From assembly GCF_014650895.1 (NCBI RefSeq), contig NZ_BMVV01000019.1, forward strand, positions 62,001 to 126,000: a stretch of DNA of 64,000 nucleotides, written 5' to 3'. Within the stretch, counting starts at the first letter, position 1; each line of letters begins with the position of its first letter. Below are positions 49,029 to 57,410 of this stretch, one piece after another. The translations under genes and the position numbers were made by a program. The notes under the pieces are model-generated. The model saw only the letters and a program-made list of their open reading frames with translations. It did no database searches and was not told the origin of the DNA. Origin of the DNA: Streptomyces omiyaensis. Lineage in GTDB: Bacteria > Actinomycetota > Actinomycetes > Streptomycetales > Streptomycetaceae.

Positions 49029-50207
49029 ATGGCCGCGGAACCCGTCATCGTCGAAGCCGTACGCACCCCCATCGGCAAGCGCGGAGGCGCGCTCGCCAAC
49101 CTCCATCCCGCCTACCTCCTGGGCGAGACCTACCGCGAACTCCTCGGCCGCACCGGCATCCCCGCCGACTGCGTCGAACAGATCGTCGGCGGCACCGTCA
49201 CCCACGCCGGCGAGCAGTCCATGAACCCCGCCCGCACCGCCTGGCTCACCATGGGGCTGCCCTACGAGACCGCCGCCACCACCGTCGACGCCCAGTGCGG
49301 CTCCTCCCAGCAGGCGAGCCACATGACCGCCAACATGATCGCGGCCGGGGTCATCGACGTCGGCATCTCCTGCGGCGTCGAGGCCATGTCCCGCGTCCCG
49401 CTCGGCTCCGGCTCCAAGCACGGACCCGGCAAGCCCTTCCCCGACGAGTGGAACGTCGACCTGCCCAACCAGTTCGAGGCCGCCGAGCGGATCGCCCGCC
49501 GCCGCGGCCTGACCCGCGAGCGGGTCGACTCCCTCGGCGTCATCTCCCAGGAGCGGGCCGCCGTCGCCTGGTCCGAGGAGCGGTTCAAGCGCGAGACCTT
49601 CGCCGTCCAGGTCCCGACCACCGAGGAGGAGCAGCGCGCCGGACAGGGCATGTGGCGGCTGGTCGACCGCGACGAGGGGCTGCGCGACACCAGCATGGAG
49701 GGGCTCGCCCGGCTCAAGCCGGTCATGCCCACCGCGGTCCACACCGCGGGCAACTCCTCCCAGATCTCCGACGGCGCCTCCGCCGTGATGTGGGCCTCCA
49801 AGCGCATGGCCCGCGCCCTCAAGCTGCGCCCGCGCGCCCGGATCGTCGCCCAGGCGCTGGTCGGCGCCGACCCGCACTACCACCTCGACGGGCCCATCGA
49901 CGCGACCCGCGCGGTCCTCGGCAAGGCCGGCATGTCCCTCCGGGACATCGACGTGGTCGAGATCAACGAGGCCTTCGCCTCGGTCGTGCTCAGCTGGGCG
50001 CAGGAGTTCGACAAGGAGCTCGACGGCCTGGAGAAGGTCAACGTCAACGGCGGCGCCATCGCCCTCGGCCACCCGGTCGGCGCGACCGGCGCCCGCCTGA
50101 TCACCACCGCGCTGCACGAGCTGGAGCGGACCGACAAGGAGTTCGCGCTGGTCACGATGTGTGCCGGCGGCGCGCTCGCGACCGGCACCATCATCCAGCG
50201 CCTGTAG
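49029..50207 (+). CDS. Acetyl-CoA C-acyltransferase, FadA5-like steroid thiolase
   Basis: The 392-residue thiolase has the reactive cysteine in VDAQCGSSQQASHM, the histidine in NVNGGAIALGHPVGATGARL, and the second cysteine in VTMCAGGALATG. NEAFASVVLSW is also conserved. The pattern is close to the steroid 3-ketoacyl-CoA thiolases that shorten cholesterol side chains (FadA5 group). ATG 49029 has a GAGGAGAGG stretch upstream. It is divergent from the CYP125-like P450, with KstR-like boxes between. The thiolase class is certain; steroid specificity is inferred. Confidence 0.88.
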   Translation: MAAEPVIVEAVRTPIGKRGGALANLHPAYLLGETYRELLGRTGIPADCVEQIVGGTVTHAGEQSMNPARTAWLTMGLPYETAATTVDAQCGSSQQASHMTANMIAAGVIDVGISCGVEAMSRVPLGSGSKHGPGKPFPDEWNVDLPNQFEAAERIARRRGLTRERVDSLGVISQERAAVAWSEERFKRETFAVQVPTTEEEQRAGQGMWRLVDRDEGLRDTSMEGLARLKPVMPTAVHTAGNSSQISDGASAVMWASKRMARALKLRPRARIVAQALVGADPHYHLDGPIDATRAVLGKAGMSLRDIDVVEINEAFASVVLSWAQEFDKELDGLEKVNVNGGAIALGHPVGATGARLITTALHELERTDKEFALVTMCAGGALATGTIIQRL

Positions 50208-50233
50208 CGGGGGCCGCGCGGATCCGGCCCGCA

Positions 50234-50345
50234 GCCGGTGACGGGGCCCGCGGAAACCGATCCGCTGCCGGCGACGGGCCCCGTGGAGAACCGGCCCGGT
50301 GCCGGTGGCGGGCCCTCGCGGGAACCCGCTCCGGTGCCGGTGGCG
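50234..50345. repeat. 33-35-bp imperfect tandem repeat after thiolase
   Basis: Units begin GCCGGTGACGG (50234), GCCGGCGACGG (50267), GCCGGTGGCGG (50301) and a partial GCCGGTGGCG (50336). It lies in the non-coding gap before the terminator. Confidence 0.75.
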
Positions 50346-50386
50346 TGCGCCGCGAAGACCTGGCAGGGGTGCCCGGGAAACGCCGC

Positions 50387-50420
50387 AGGCCCCGCCCCTC
50401 CGAGAGGAGGGCGGGGCCTT
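50387..50420. terminator. Bidirectional terminator between thiolase and transglycosylase genes
   Basis: AGGCCCCGCCCCTCC (50387-50401) pairs with GGAGGGCGGGGCCT (50406-50419), with one bulged base and the loop GAGA. It serves two convergent genes. Confidence 0.8.
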
Positions 50421-50447
50421 GCGGTGCGCGGAGCGGCGTGGTGACTC

Positions 50448-50849
50448 TCAGTACCAGCCGTTGGCCTGCCAGAACGCCCAGGCGGCGTTCGGGGAGCCGT
50501 AGCGCTCGTTCATGTAGTTGAGGCCCCACTTGATCTGGGTCGCGGGGTTGGTCTTCCAGTCGGAGCCGGCCGAGGACATCTTCGAGCCGGGCAGGGCCTG
50601 GACGAGGCCGTAGGCGCCGCTGGAGGAGTTGGTGGCCTTGAAGTTCCAGCCGGACTCGTGCGAGACGATCTTGCTGAAGGCGGAGTACTGAGAGGCGGGC
50701 ACGATGTCACGGGCGAGCTCCTGCGGGCTGGCGGCCGAGGCCGTGCCCGTCGTGCCGAGGACCGCACCCGAGGCGCCGAGCAGCACGGCTGCGGTGGCGG
50801 CGAAGGACTTCTTGCGGGCGGCGGCACGAGTGGTGATCGAGCGGAACAA
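50448..50849 (-). CDS. Secreted transglycosylase-like protein (SLT fold), 133 aa
   Basis: After a signal peptide (SFAATAAVLLGASGAVLGTT, cleavage near ASAA) the mature part is a compact lysozyme-like domain with SKIVSHESGWNFKATNSSSG, where the glutamate is the likely catalytic residue, and AYGLVQALPGSKM. It should cut peptidoglycan glycan chains. The only possible start is TTG 50849 (or an upstream codon in the leader), and no good ribosome site is seen. A 20-bp palindrome lies 59 bases upstream of the start. It is convergent with the thiolase and ends after a strong hairpin. Confidence 0.82.
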   Translation of the reverse strand: MFRSITTRAAARKKSFAATAAVLLGASGAVLGTTGTASAASPQELARDIVPASQYSAFSKIVSHESGWNFKATNSSSGAYGLVQALPGSKMSSAGSDWKTNPATQIKWGLNYMNERYGSPNAAWAFWQANGWY

Positions 50850-50907
50850 AACGTCTACCTAACGTCGGGGACTGGGGTCGCGCCGGGCGTCACGGCCGTT
50901 TCCGGCC

Positions 50908-50927
50908 GGTTCCGGCATGCCGGAACC
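50908..50927. promoter_or_regulatory. Perfect 20-bp palindrome in transglycosylase leader
   Basis: GGTTCCGGCATGCCGGAACC lies about 60-80 bases upstream of the start codon, inside what would be the 5' leader if the promoter is near TTGCAC (minus strand, about 51032). It could be an RNA hairpin or an operator. The rest of 50850-51154 has no gene. Confidence 0.6.
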
Positions 50928-51154
50928 AGGGCCTGGGGAACCCGGGAGCTGGGGGGAACCGGCCTGCCGCGGTGCTTCGCTGAGCACCTGCTGCCTGGCG
51001 ACGTCCACTACAGAACCAAATCCCCGAGGGCGGTGCAACGACCCCCTGTACGAGGAAGGTTCGGACTCGGGGCGGGAGGACCCGGGACCCGGGATGTGGT
51101 GTTTTCGCAGCTCATCGCCGGTGATGGGCCTGTTCGGGGGGCCGTTCGCTCCTA

Positions 51155-52012
51155 CTATTTCCGGTCGTACGTGACGTGGGTCCTATGAGGCGCCTCACCC
51201 GCGGACCCCTCTGCGGGCCCCTCGAATGTGACCTGGGCCTCGAAGTTCGCCCGCCGCGTGGCCCTGCGCAGCGCCCGCAGCAGCGGCCCGCCGACCGTGA
51301 GGGTGAGGACCACCGTGAGCACGGCCCGGCCCAGGTCCCAGCCGAGCGAGGTGGCGATCACGAAGGCCAGGAAGCGGACGAGGTTCTCGCCCGGCGGGGC
51401 CCCGGGGACGAAGGAGATCCCCTGCCCCAGGCCGCCGACCGTCACCCAGCCGTACAGATTGGTGACCGTGCCGTACGCGAACGCCGCCAGGAAGCCGTAC
51501 GCGGCGAGCACCAGCCGCTCCGGCCGCCCCCGGACCCCCGCCGGCAGCAGCCCCGCGCCCATCGCGAACCAGCCCATCGCGAGCATCTGCGTCGGCATCC
51601 ACGGCCCCACCCCGCCCGTGAGCAGCGCCGACGCGAACATCGTGACCGCCCCGAGCACGAAGCCGAAGCCCGGGCCGAGGACCCGGCCGCTCAGCACCAT
51701 CAGGAAGAACATCGGCTCCAGGCCCGCCGTCCCCGCGCCCAGCGGGCGCAGCGCCGCCCCCACGGCGGCCAGCACCCCCAGCATCGCCACCGCCTTCGCG
51801 TCCATCCCGCAGTCCGCGATGGTCGCCACGACGACCGCGATGAGGAGGGGGAGGATCAGCGCGAAGAGCCAGGGCGCGTCGGCGGCGTGGTCGGTGACGG
51901 CGGAGCCGGCGTCCGCGAAGAGCGGCCAGCCGATGCCGATCAGGCCGACGAGGGAGACGAGGACGAGGGCGGCGACCGAGCGCGGCCCCAGCCGGACGGG
52001 ACGGGTCCTCAC
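51155..52012 (-). CDS. ECF transporter S component (substrate binding), cobalamin operon
   Basis: The 285-residue protein has about six membrane helices. LGPGFGFVLGAVTMFASALL and GPWMPTQMLAMGWFAMGAGL are typical of ECF S components, as is the conserved N-terminal helix packing. It is the last gene of a five-gene operon with GTGA overlaps (its GTG start at 52012 overlaps the ATPase stop). The cobalamin riboswitch upstream of the operon makes vitamin B12 or a precursor the likely substrate. Confidence 0.88.
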   Translation of the reverse strand: MRTRPVRLGPRSVAALVLVSLVGLIGIGWPLFADAGSAVTDHAADAPWLFALILPLLIAVVVATIADCGMDAKAVAMLGVLAAVGAALRPLGAGTAGLEPMFFLMVLSGRVLGPGFGFVLGAVTMFASALLTGGVGPWMPTQMLAMGWFAMGAGLLPAGVRGRPERLVLAAYGFLAAFAYGTVTNLYGWVTVGGLGQGISFVPGAPPGENLVRFLAFVIATSLGWDLGRAVLTVVLTLTVGGPLLRALRRATRRANFEAQVTFEGPAEGSAGEAPHRTHVTYDRK

Positions 52013-53844
52013 GGGCGCAGCGCCTCCTCCACCTGCTCGACCGTGAGCCACGGCTCGGGCGCCAGGATCTTCGCGACCTGCGGGGCGAAGGCCGGGGAGG
52101 AGACGACGACCTCCGCCGTCGGGCCGTCCGCGACCACCTCCCCGCCCGCGACGATCACCACCCGGTCGGCCAGCTCCGCCGCGAGCTCCACGTCGTGGGT
52201 GGCCAGCACGATCGCGCGGCCCCCGGCGGCGAGCGCGCGCAGCCGGACGACCAGCCGGGCCTTCGCCGCGTAGTCCAGGCCCCGGGTCGGCTCGTCGAGG
52301 AGGACCAGCGGCGGGGCGGCGGTCAGCACCACGGCGAGTGCGAGCGCCAGCCGCTGCCCCTCGGACAGGTCCCGGGGGTGCGTGGCGTCGGCGACCCCCG
52401 GGACGAGCTCCGTCACCAGCGCCCGGCAGGTCCCCGGCGCGGCCCCCGCGTCCGCGTCGGCCGCCGCGCACTCCTCGCCGACGGTCTCCGCGTACAGCAG
52501 GTCCCTCGGCTCCTGGGGCACCAGGCCGACCCGGCGGATCAGCGTCCGGGGGTCGGTGGCGTGCGGGACGAGCCCGGAGACGCGGACCGACCCGGAGGTG
52601 GGGGCGATCATGCCGACGAGGGTGGAGAGCAGGGTGGACTTCCCGGCGCCGTTGCGGCCCATGAGCGCGATGGTCTCGCCGGGCGCGACCCGGAGGTCGA
52701 CCCGGCGCAGCGCCTCGACCCGGCCGCGGCGGACGGCGAGCCGGTCGACGTCGAGGAGGGGGGCGCCGGCCCCGTCCGGGGCCCCGGGCGCGGGTGCGCG
52801 GCGCCCGCGGAAGAGGGGGAAGCCCCCGCCCCGCCCCTTCCCGGAAGCAGGGGCCCCGTCCCCGGACCCCCGTGCCCCGGACGCGGCCGGGGCCGAGACG
52901 CGGGGGTCGGCCCCGGGCCCCCGCGTCCCGGCCGGGGCCGGACCGTGCGGCGTCCGGGGACCGGGGTCCGGGACGGACCCCCGGTCCGGGGAAGGGACGG
53001 GGCGGGGGAGAGCCCCGGCGGGGTCCCGCTCCTCCCGCCGCCGCTCCAGCCGCGCCTTCAGGCCTCCCGCCCGCCGCCGCGCGTCCCGCACCGTCAGCGG
53101 CAGCGGCTCCCACCCGGCCAGCCGCCCGAGGGCGACCACCGGCGGGTGCACGGGCGAGACGGCCATGACCTCCGCCGGCGTGCCGAGGACGGCGTCCGGC
53201 AGCAGCAGGACGCGGTCGGCGTACTGCACGACCCGCTCCAGGCGGTGCTCGGCCATCAGGACCGTGGTGCCGAGGTCGTGGACGAGGCGCTGGAGCACCG
53301 CCAGCACGTCCTCGGCCGCCGACGGGTCCAGGGCGGAGGTCGGCTCGTCGAGGACGAGGACCTTCGGGTGGGTGGTCAGCACCGAACCGATCGCCACCCG
53401 CTGCTGCTGGCCGCCGGAGAGCGTCGCGATCGGCCGGTCCCGCAGCTCGGCGAGGCCCAGCAGGTCCAGGGTCTCCTCGACGCGCCGGCGCATCACCGCC
53501 GGGGCGAGGCCCAGGGACTCCATGCCGTAGGCGAGCTCGTCCTCGACGGTGTCGGTGACGAAGTGGGCGAGCGGGTCCTGCCCGACCGTGCCGACCAGAT
53601 CGGCCAGCTCGCGCGGGTGGTGGGTCCGGGTGTCCCGCCCGTCCACCGTGACCCGGCCCGACAGCGTCCCGCCGGTGAAGTGCGGCACGAGACCGGAGAC
53701 CGCCCCGAGCAGGGTCGACTTCCCGACCCCCGAGGGCCCGACCAGGAGCACCAGCTCCCCCTCCGGCACCGTGAGGTCGACCCCCCGCAGCGTGGGCCCG
53801 GCGGCGTCCTCGTACGTCACCGAGACGTTCTCGAAGCGGATCAC
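52009..53844 (-). CDS. ECF transporter double ATPase (A1-A2 fused)
   Basis: The 611-residue protein contains two complete ABC ATPases in one chain. The first has LLVGPSGVGKSTLLGAVSGL, the signature TLSGGQQQRVAIG and VLVLDEPTSALD; the second has ALMGRNGAGKSTLLSTLVG, DLSEGQRLALALA and LVLLDEPTRGLD. A Pro/Ala/Gly-rich linker of about 90 residues joins them, with no conserved motif. The signature of the second domain (LSEGQ) differs from the usual LSGGQ, as in several ECF A components. GTG 53844 overlaps the upstream stop; the gene powers the T and S components. Confidence 0.93.
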   Translation of the reverse strand: MIRFENVSVTYEDAAGPTLRGVDLTVPEGELVLLVGPSGVGKSTLLGAVSGLVPHFTGGTLSGRVTVDGRDTRTHHPRELADLVGTVGQDPLAHFVTDTVEDELAYGMESLGLAPAVMRRRVEETLDLLGLAELRDRPIATLSGGQQQRVAIGSVLTTHPKVLVLDEPTSALDPSAAEDVLAVLQRLVHDLGTTVLMAEHRLERVVQYADRVLLLPDAVLGTPAEVMAVSPVHPPVVALGRLAGWEPLPLTVRDARRRAGGLKARLERRREERDPAGALPRPVPSPDRGSVPDPGPRTPHGPAPAGTRGPGADPRVSAPAASGARGSGDGAPASGKGRGGGFPLFRGRRAPAPGAPDGAGAPLLDVDRLAVRRGRVEALRRVDLRVAPGETIALMGRNGAGKSTLLSTLVGMIAPTSGSVRVSGLVPHATDPRTLIRRVGLVPQEPRDLLYAETVGEECAAADADAGAAPGTCRALVTELVPGVADATHPRDLSEGQRLALALAVVLTAAPPLVLLDEPTRGLDYAAKARLVVRLRALAAGGRAIVLATHDVELAAELADRVVIVAGGEVVADGPTAEVVVSSPAFAPQVAKILAPEPWLTVEQVEEALRP

Positions 53845-55109
53845 GCGGACGACTCCTCGCGGGCGGGCGGTACGGGGGCGATGACGGCGGGCAGCAGACC
53901 GGGGAGGACCGACAGGGCCGGCCACAGCGGGAGCTCCGGGGCGGTCAGGGGCACGACGCCGGGGTGCAGCGCGTCCGGCGCGTAGGCGTTGGCCCGGATC
54001 ATGAGGACGGCCACCGCGATGCCGGAGGCGGCGACCAGCCAGGAGCGGGGGCCGAAGCGGTCGGGGCGGTAGCGGGTGCGGACGCTGCGCCGCCCGCCCA
54101 GCCGGAGCCCCCCGACGGCCGCGGCCAGCCCGGCGGCGAGCAGCGGCAGCCCGTATCCGGCGCCCTGGGCGGCGAGCAGCCCGTACGAGCCGGCGCAGAC
54201 GCCGAGGAGACCGCCGAGGGTGAGGACGTTCGTGGTGCGGCGGACGGCCGGCGGGACCCGGGCGGTGCGCCCGTATCCGCGCGCGTCCATCGAGGCGGCC
54301 ACGGCGACGGACCGTTCCAGGGCGCCTTCGAGGACCGGGAGGCCGATGTGGAGGACCGCCCGCACCCCGCCGGCGGGCCGGCCGCGCAGCCGCCGGGCGG
54401 TGCGCAGCCGCACCACGTCCGCGACCAGGTTCGGCGCGAAGGTCATCGCCACGACGACCGCGACCCCCGCCTCGTACAGCGCCCCCGGCAGCGACTTCAG
54501 CAGCCGCGCCGGGTTGGCCAGCGCGTTCGCCGCGCCCACGCAGATCAGCAGGGCGGCCAGCTTGAGCCCGTCGTACAGGGCGAAGACCACCTGCTCGGCG
54601 GTGACCCTGCCGCCGAGCCGGATGCCCTGCGCCCACGCGGGCAGCGGCACCTCGGGCAGCGTGAACAGCACGTGGGTGCCGGGGATGGGGGAGCCGAGGG
54701 CGACGGAGAAGACGATCCGCAGGGCGACGACGAACAGGCCGAGCTTGACGAAGGCCCCGTAGGACCGGGCCCAGGGCGCGTCGGTGCGGCGCGCCGCGAC
54801 CACGTATCCGGCGACGCCGACGATCAGTCCGAGCACCAGCGGGTTGGTCGTCCGGGAGGCGGCGACGGCCAGCCCCAGCGCCCACAGCCACCAGGCACCC
54901 GGATGCAGTGCGTTCCCCCGGTCGGCCACCGGTGCGAGCAGGCGCGCCCGCCACCCGGCGCGTCCGGCCGGGCCCGCCGTGCCGGGGGTGCGGGGGCCGG
55001 GGGCTCCGGTGGGGTCCGCGGGGTCGGCGGCGCGCCGGAGGGCTCGCGCGCTCCGGACGCCGGCCGGGCCGGCGGTGGGGTCCGCCGGGGTCTCGCTCGC
55101 CCGGGTCAT
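53841..55109 (-). CDS. ECF transporter T component (CbiQ-like)
   Basis: The 422-residue membrane protein has a 60-residue Pro/Ala-rich N terminus, then five or more helices (PGAWWLWALGLAVAASRTT; FAPNLVADVVRLRTARRLRG) and the coupling motif SMDARGYGRTARV, whose Ala-Arg-Gly contacts the ATPases. The second half has further hydrophobic segments that are unusual for CbiQ. ATG 55109 overlaps the stop of the upstream gene. It connects the S component to the ATPases of the operon. Confidence 0.9.
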   Translation of the reverse strand: MTRASETPADPTAGPAGVRSARALRRAADPADPTGAPGPRTPGTAGPAGRAGWRARLLAPVADRGNALHPGAWWLWALGLAVAASRTTNPLVLGLIVGVAGYVVAARRTDAPWARSYGAFVKLGLFVVALRIVFSVALGSPIPGTHVLFTLPEVPLPAWAQGIRLGGRVTAEQVVFALYDGLKLAALLICVGAANALANPARLLKSLPGALYEAGVAVVVAMTFAPNLVADVVRLRTARRLRGRPAGGVRAVLHIGLPVLEGALERSVAVAASMDARGYGRTARVPPAVRRTTNVLTLGGLLGVCAGSYGLLAAQGAGYGLPLLAAGLAAAVGGLRLGGRRSVRTRYRPDRFGPRSWLVAASGIAVAVLMIRANAYAPDALHPGVVPLTAPELPLWPALSVLPGLLPAVIAPVPPAREESSA

Positions 55110-55783
55110 GCGCGGCGGCGGGACTTCCAGACGGCCGCGGCGCCGAGGGCGAGGACGGCGCCGCCGCCGACGAGCAGGCCGAGCGACGGTCCGTCGCCGT
55201 CCTCCTCGGCCGCTGCGGGGGAGGTCCCCGGGGAGGCGGTGGCGCCGGTGGCGGGGGCCGGGTCGGCGACCGCCTCGCCGCAGCCGGTGCGCGGGTAGCC
55301 CGCGATGCCGCAGAGCATGGCGGCGCTGTCGTAGCGCAGCGGCGCGGCGACGGCCGCGAGGGCGTCCGCGCCGGTGCCGCTCTCGGCGATCCGGGCACAG
55401 CCCGTCGTCGGCGAGTCCTTCGGCGGGGTCTCGCCCGCGGGGGCGTCCTGCGGGGTGCCGAAGTCGACGACGACCGCGATCCGCTTGGTGCCGGCCTTCT
55501 TCCCGACGTCCGCGCAGACCGCGCCGAAGTCCGGCGCGGCGGTCGGCCTGGTCGCGTCGGCGGAGTCCTCGCTCAGTGCGAAGCGGAAGCCGATCGCGGC
55601 GCCGTCGGCGGGCCGGTCGGTCGCCGGGCCCTGGGTGGCGTAGGTCCACTTCCCGGCGTCGGCCTGCCAGTACGACCAGTACCGGTAGCCCGCGGCCTGG
55701 GCGGGGGCGGCCGCGCCGAGGGCGAGCAGCAGCCCGGCCGTCCCGGTGGCGAGCGCCCCGGCGGCCCGTCCGCGGCGCGTCAC
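55106..55783 (-). CDS. SCO2322 family surface protein, C-terminal membrane anchor
   Basis: The 225-residue protein has a signal peptide (ALATGTAGLLLALGAAAPAQA), a 135-residue extracellular domain with YRYWSYWQADAGKWTYATQG and two cysteine pairs (FGAVCADVGKKAGTK; GCARIAESGTG; MLCGIAGYPRTGCG), then an acidic stalk and a C-terminal helix (SLGLLVGGGAVLALGAAAVW) with a basic end. It matches the pattern of SCO2322 family proteins, which occur next to such ECF genes. The two aromatic Tyr-Trp clusters could bind a planar ligand. Function is unknown. Confidence 0.82.
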   Translation of the reverse strand: MTRRGRAAGALATGTAGLLLALGAAAPAQAAGYRYWSYWQADAGKWTYATQGPATDRPADGAAIGFRFALSEDSADATRPTAAPDFGAVCADVGKKAGTKRIAVVVDFGTPQDAPAGETPPKDSPTTGCARIAESGTGADALAAVAAPLRYDSAAMLCGIAGYPRTGCGEAVADPAPATGATASPGTSPAAAEEDGDGPSLGLLVGGGAVLALGAAAVWKSRRRA

Positions 55784-57039
55784 TTCTTGCGGCCGCTCAG
55801 GAGGAAGCCGATGCCGACGCCGACGACCATGCCGATGCCGATGATCCACCAGACGTCGAAGCCGAGGAACGAGTCCTCGTCCTCGTCCTCGGTGGAGGCG
55901 GCGGAGGTGTCGGGGGTCTTGGGCGCCGGGCCGGTCGCGTTCAGCGCCTCGACCAGGTCGACCTTGCCGAACTCGCGCGGGTCGGCCTCCATCGCGCGGG
56001 CGGCGAGGATCAGCTGCGCGTAGGCGGCGGGGCCGGACTCCTTCGCCCACGGGGCCGCGTTCTGCTCCAGCCACTGGAGCGCGGGCTCGGCGAGCCGGGC
56101 GGTGCCGGCGGCGGCGAGGGCGACGACGGCGTCGGCGGTGTTGCCGAAGTCGGGCTTCGGGTCGGTGTCGGTGGCGCCCGGCAGCGGCGGGGTGGTCAGG
56201 TGCCCGGTCTGCACGAGCGCCTTGGCCAGGTAGGAGGCGCCGTTGAGGGCGGCCCGCTCGACGGTCGGCTCGGAGAGGTCGACGCAGGTCGGGGCCTGCG
56301 GCGGGGTGGCCTTCACGGCGGTGATGCCCTTGCCGAGCCCGGCGAGGGTGGCGGCGGCGGTCGCGTCCGCGTTGGCGAGCAGCTCGCCCTCCTTGTCCGG
56401 CTGGTACGCGAAGGCGCCGGGGCCCTCGTCCTCGGAGCAGGGCAGCGCGAGCGCGAGCAGCGCGTCGTAGGGGGTGCGGCCCTCGGCCGAGGTGTAGGAG
56501 CCGGGCTTCACGCCGGACGCGGCGAGGGCGCTGACGACGATCGAGGTGGAGTTGGCGTCGCTGGGGCCGCCGGGGGTGTAGCTCCAGCCGCCGTCCTTGT
56601 TCTGCACGCCGCGCAGCCAGCCGTAGCCGGACGTGACCGCGGTGTCGATCTTCGTCGGGTCGGCGGCCTCGCGGCGGACGGCGCCGAGCGCCTGGAGGGC
56701 GACGGCGGTGGCGTTGGAGTCCCGCATCGTCGTGGCGTCGCAGGGCTTCGTGGTGTCCGCGCGGTAGGAGGCGAAGGAACCGTCCGCGCACTGCTGGCCG
56801 AGCAGCCAGTCCACCGCCGTGTCGGCCGGCTGGTAGCCGGTGGCGCGCTGGGCGAGGAAGGCGAGCGACTGGCGCCAGACGCCGTCGTAGGTCGGGTCGC
56901 CCTTGCCGTACAGGCCGGGCGGGAGCGCGGCGGCGGAAGCGCTCGGCGAGGGTGCGGCGGCGGCGGTGCCGGTCGCGGCGGTGCTGAGCACGGCTGCCGC
57001 TGCGGTGAGCGCGGCGGCGGCGCGACGGACGCTGATCAT
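55780..57039 (-). CDS. Secreted alpha/alpha-barrel (prenyltransferase-fold) surface protein
   Basis: The 419-residue protein has a signal peptide and then several prenyltransferase/squalene-cyclase-like helical repeats with a QxxDGSF pattern: LLGQQCADGSFASYRADTT, LRGVQNKDGGWSYTPGGP, ALNGASYLAKALVQTGHL. The same toroid fold is used by transcobalamin and intrinsic factor. A C-terminal helix (WWIIGIGMVVGVGIGFLLSG) anchors it outside. The DDxxD of true cyclases is absent. It is the first gene of a riboswitch-controlled operon with an ECF transporter, so a cobalamin-binding role is a strong guess. ATG 57039 has GAGAGG upstream. Confidence 0.88.
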   Translation of the reverse strand: MISVRRAAAALTAAAAVLSTAATGTAAAAPSPSASAAALPPGLYGKGDPTYDGVWRQSLAFLAQRATGYQPADTAVDWLLGQQCADGSFASYRADTTKPCDATTMRDSNATAVALQALGAVRREAADPTKIDTAVTSGYGWLRGVQNKDGGWSYTPGGPSDANSTSIVVSALAASGVKPGSYTSAEGRTPYDALLALALPCSEDEGPGAFAYQPDKEGELLANADATAAATLAGLGKGITAVKATPPQAPTCVDLSEPTVERAALNGASYLAKALVQTGHLTTPPLPGATDTDPKPDFGNTADAVVALAAAGTARLAEPALQWLEQNAAPWAKESGPAAYAQLILAARAMEADPREFGKVDLVEALNATGPAPKTPDTSAASTEDEDEDSFLGFDVWWIIGIGMVVGVGIGFLLSGRKK

Positions 57040-57059
57040 GGTTGCCTCTCGTGCGGGCA

Positions 57060-57240
57060 CCGGACACCGGTGCCCCCCGGGGGCCCGCGTCCGGCGCCGT
57101 ATTCCTCGACGGTGCCGGCGCTCACGTCCCGGGGCAGGGCGTTCCGGCTCCGTGCACGGGGCACGTCACGGTTGCGGGTCAGCGCCGGATTCGCACCGGC
57201 TTTCCCCTGCTCGGGCATGAAGACGACCGGCCCACTGTAC
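57060..57240 (-). promoter_or_regulatory. Cobalamin riboswitch
   Basis: On the minus strand the conserved core GCCGGTGCGAATCCGGC (57200-57184) is followed by GCTGACCCGCAACCGT, the characteristic J6/3 and P3 region of adenosylcobalamin riboswitches, with flanking stems down to about 57085. It lies just upstream of the surface-protein gene at 57039 and should shut off the whole ECF operon when cobalamin is bound. The exact 5' and 3' limits are not certain. Confidence 0.92.
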
Positions 57241-57410
57241 CGGCCTCCGGAGCCGCCGCCCCGGGCGTGCGAGCCGCGTCACACCGCCGTGCGCCCGGCC
57301 CCCGCGGCGGCGTGCGCCGCGGCCGTCCGCGCCTCGCCGGCCGCCCCGCGGCGGCGTGCGCCACCGCCCTCCGCGTCTCGCCGGCGCCGCGGGCCGCCGT
57401 CCCCCGTGCC

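Noticed and set aside
50860..51060. A c-di-AMP (ydaO) riboswitch before the transglycosylase gene
   Set aside because: The leader lacks a convincing match to the conserved core that I can recognise by eye, so it is only listed as something to test.
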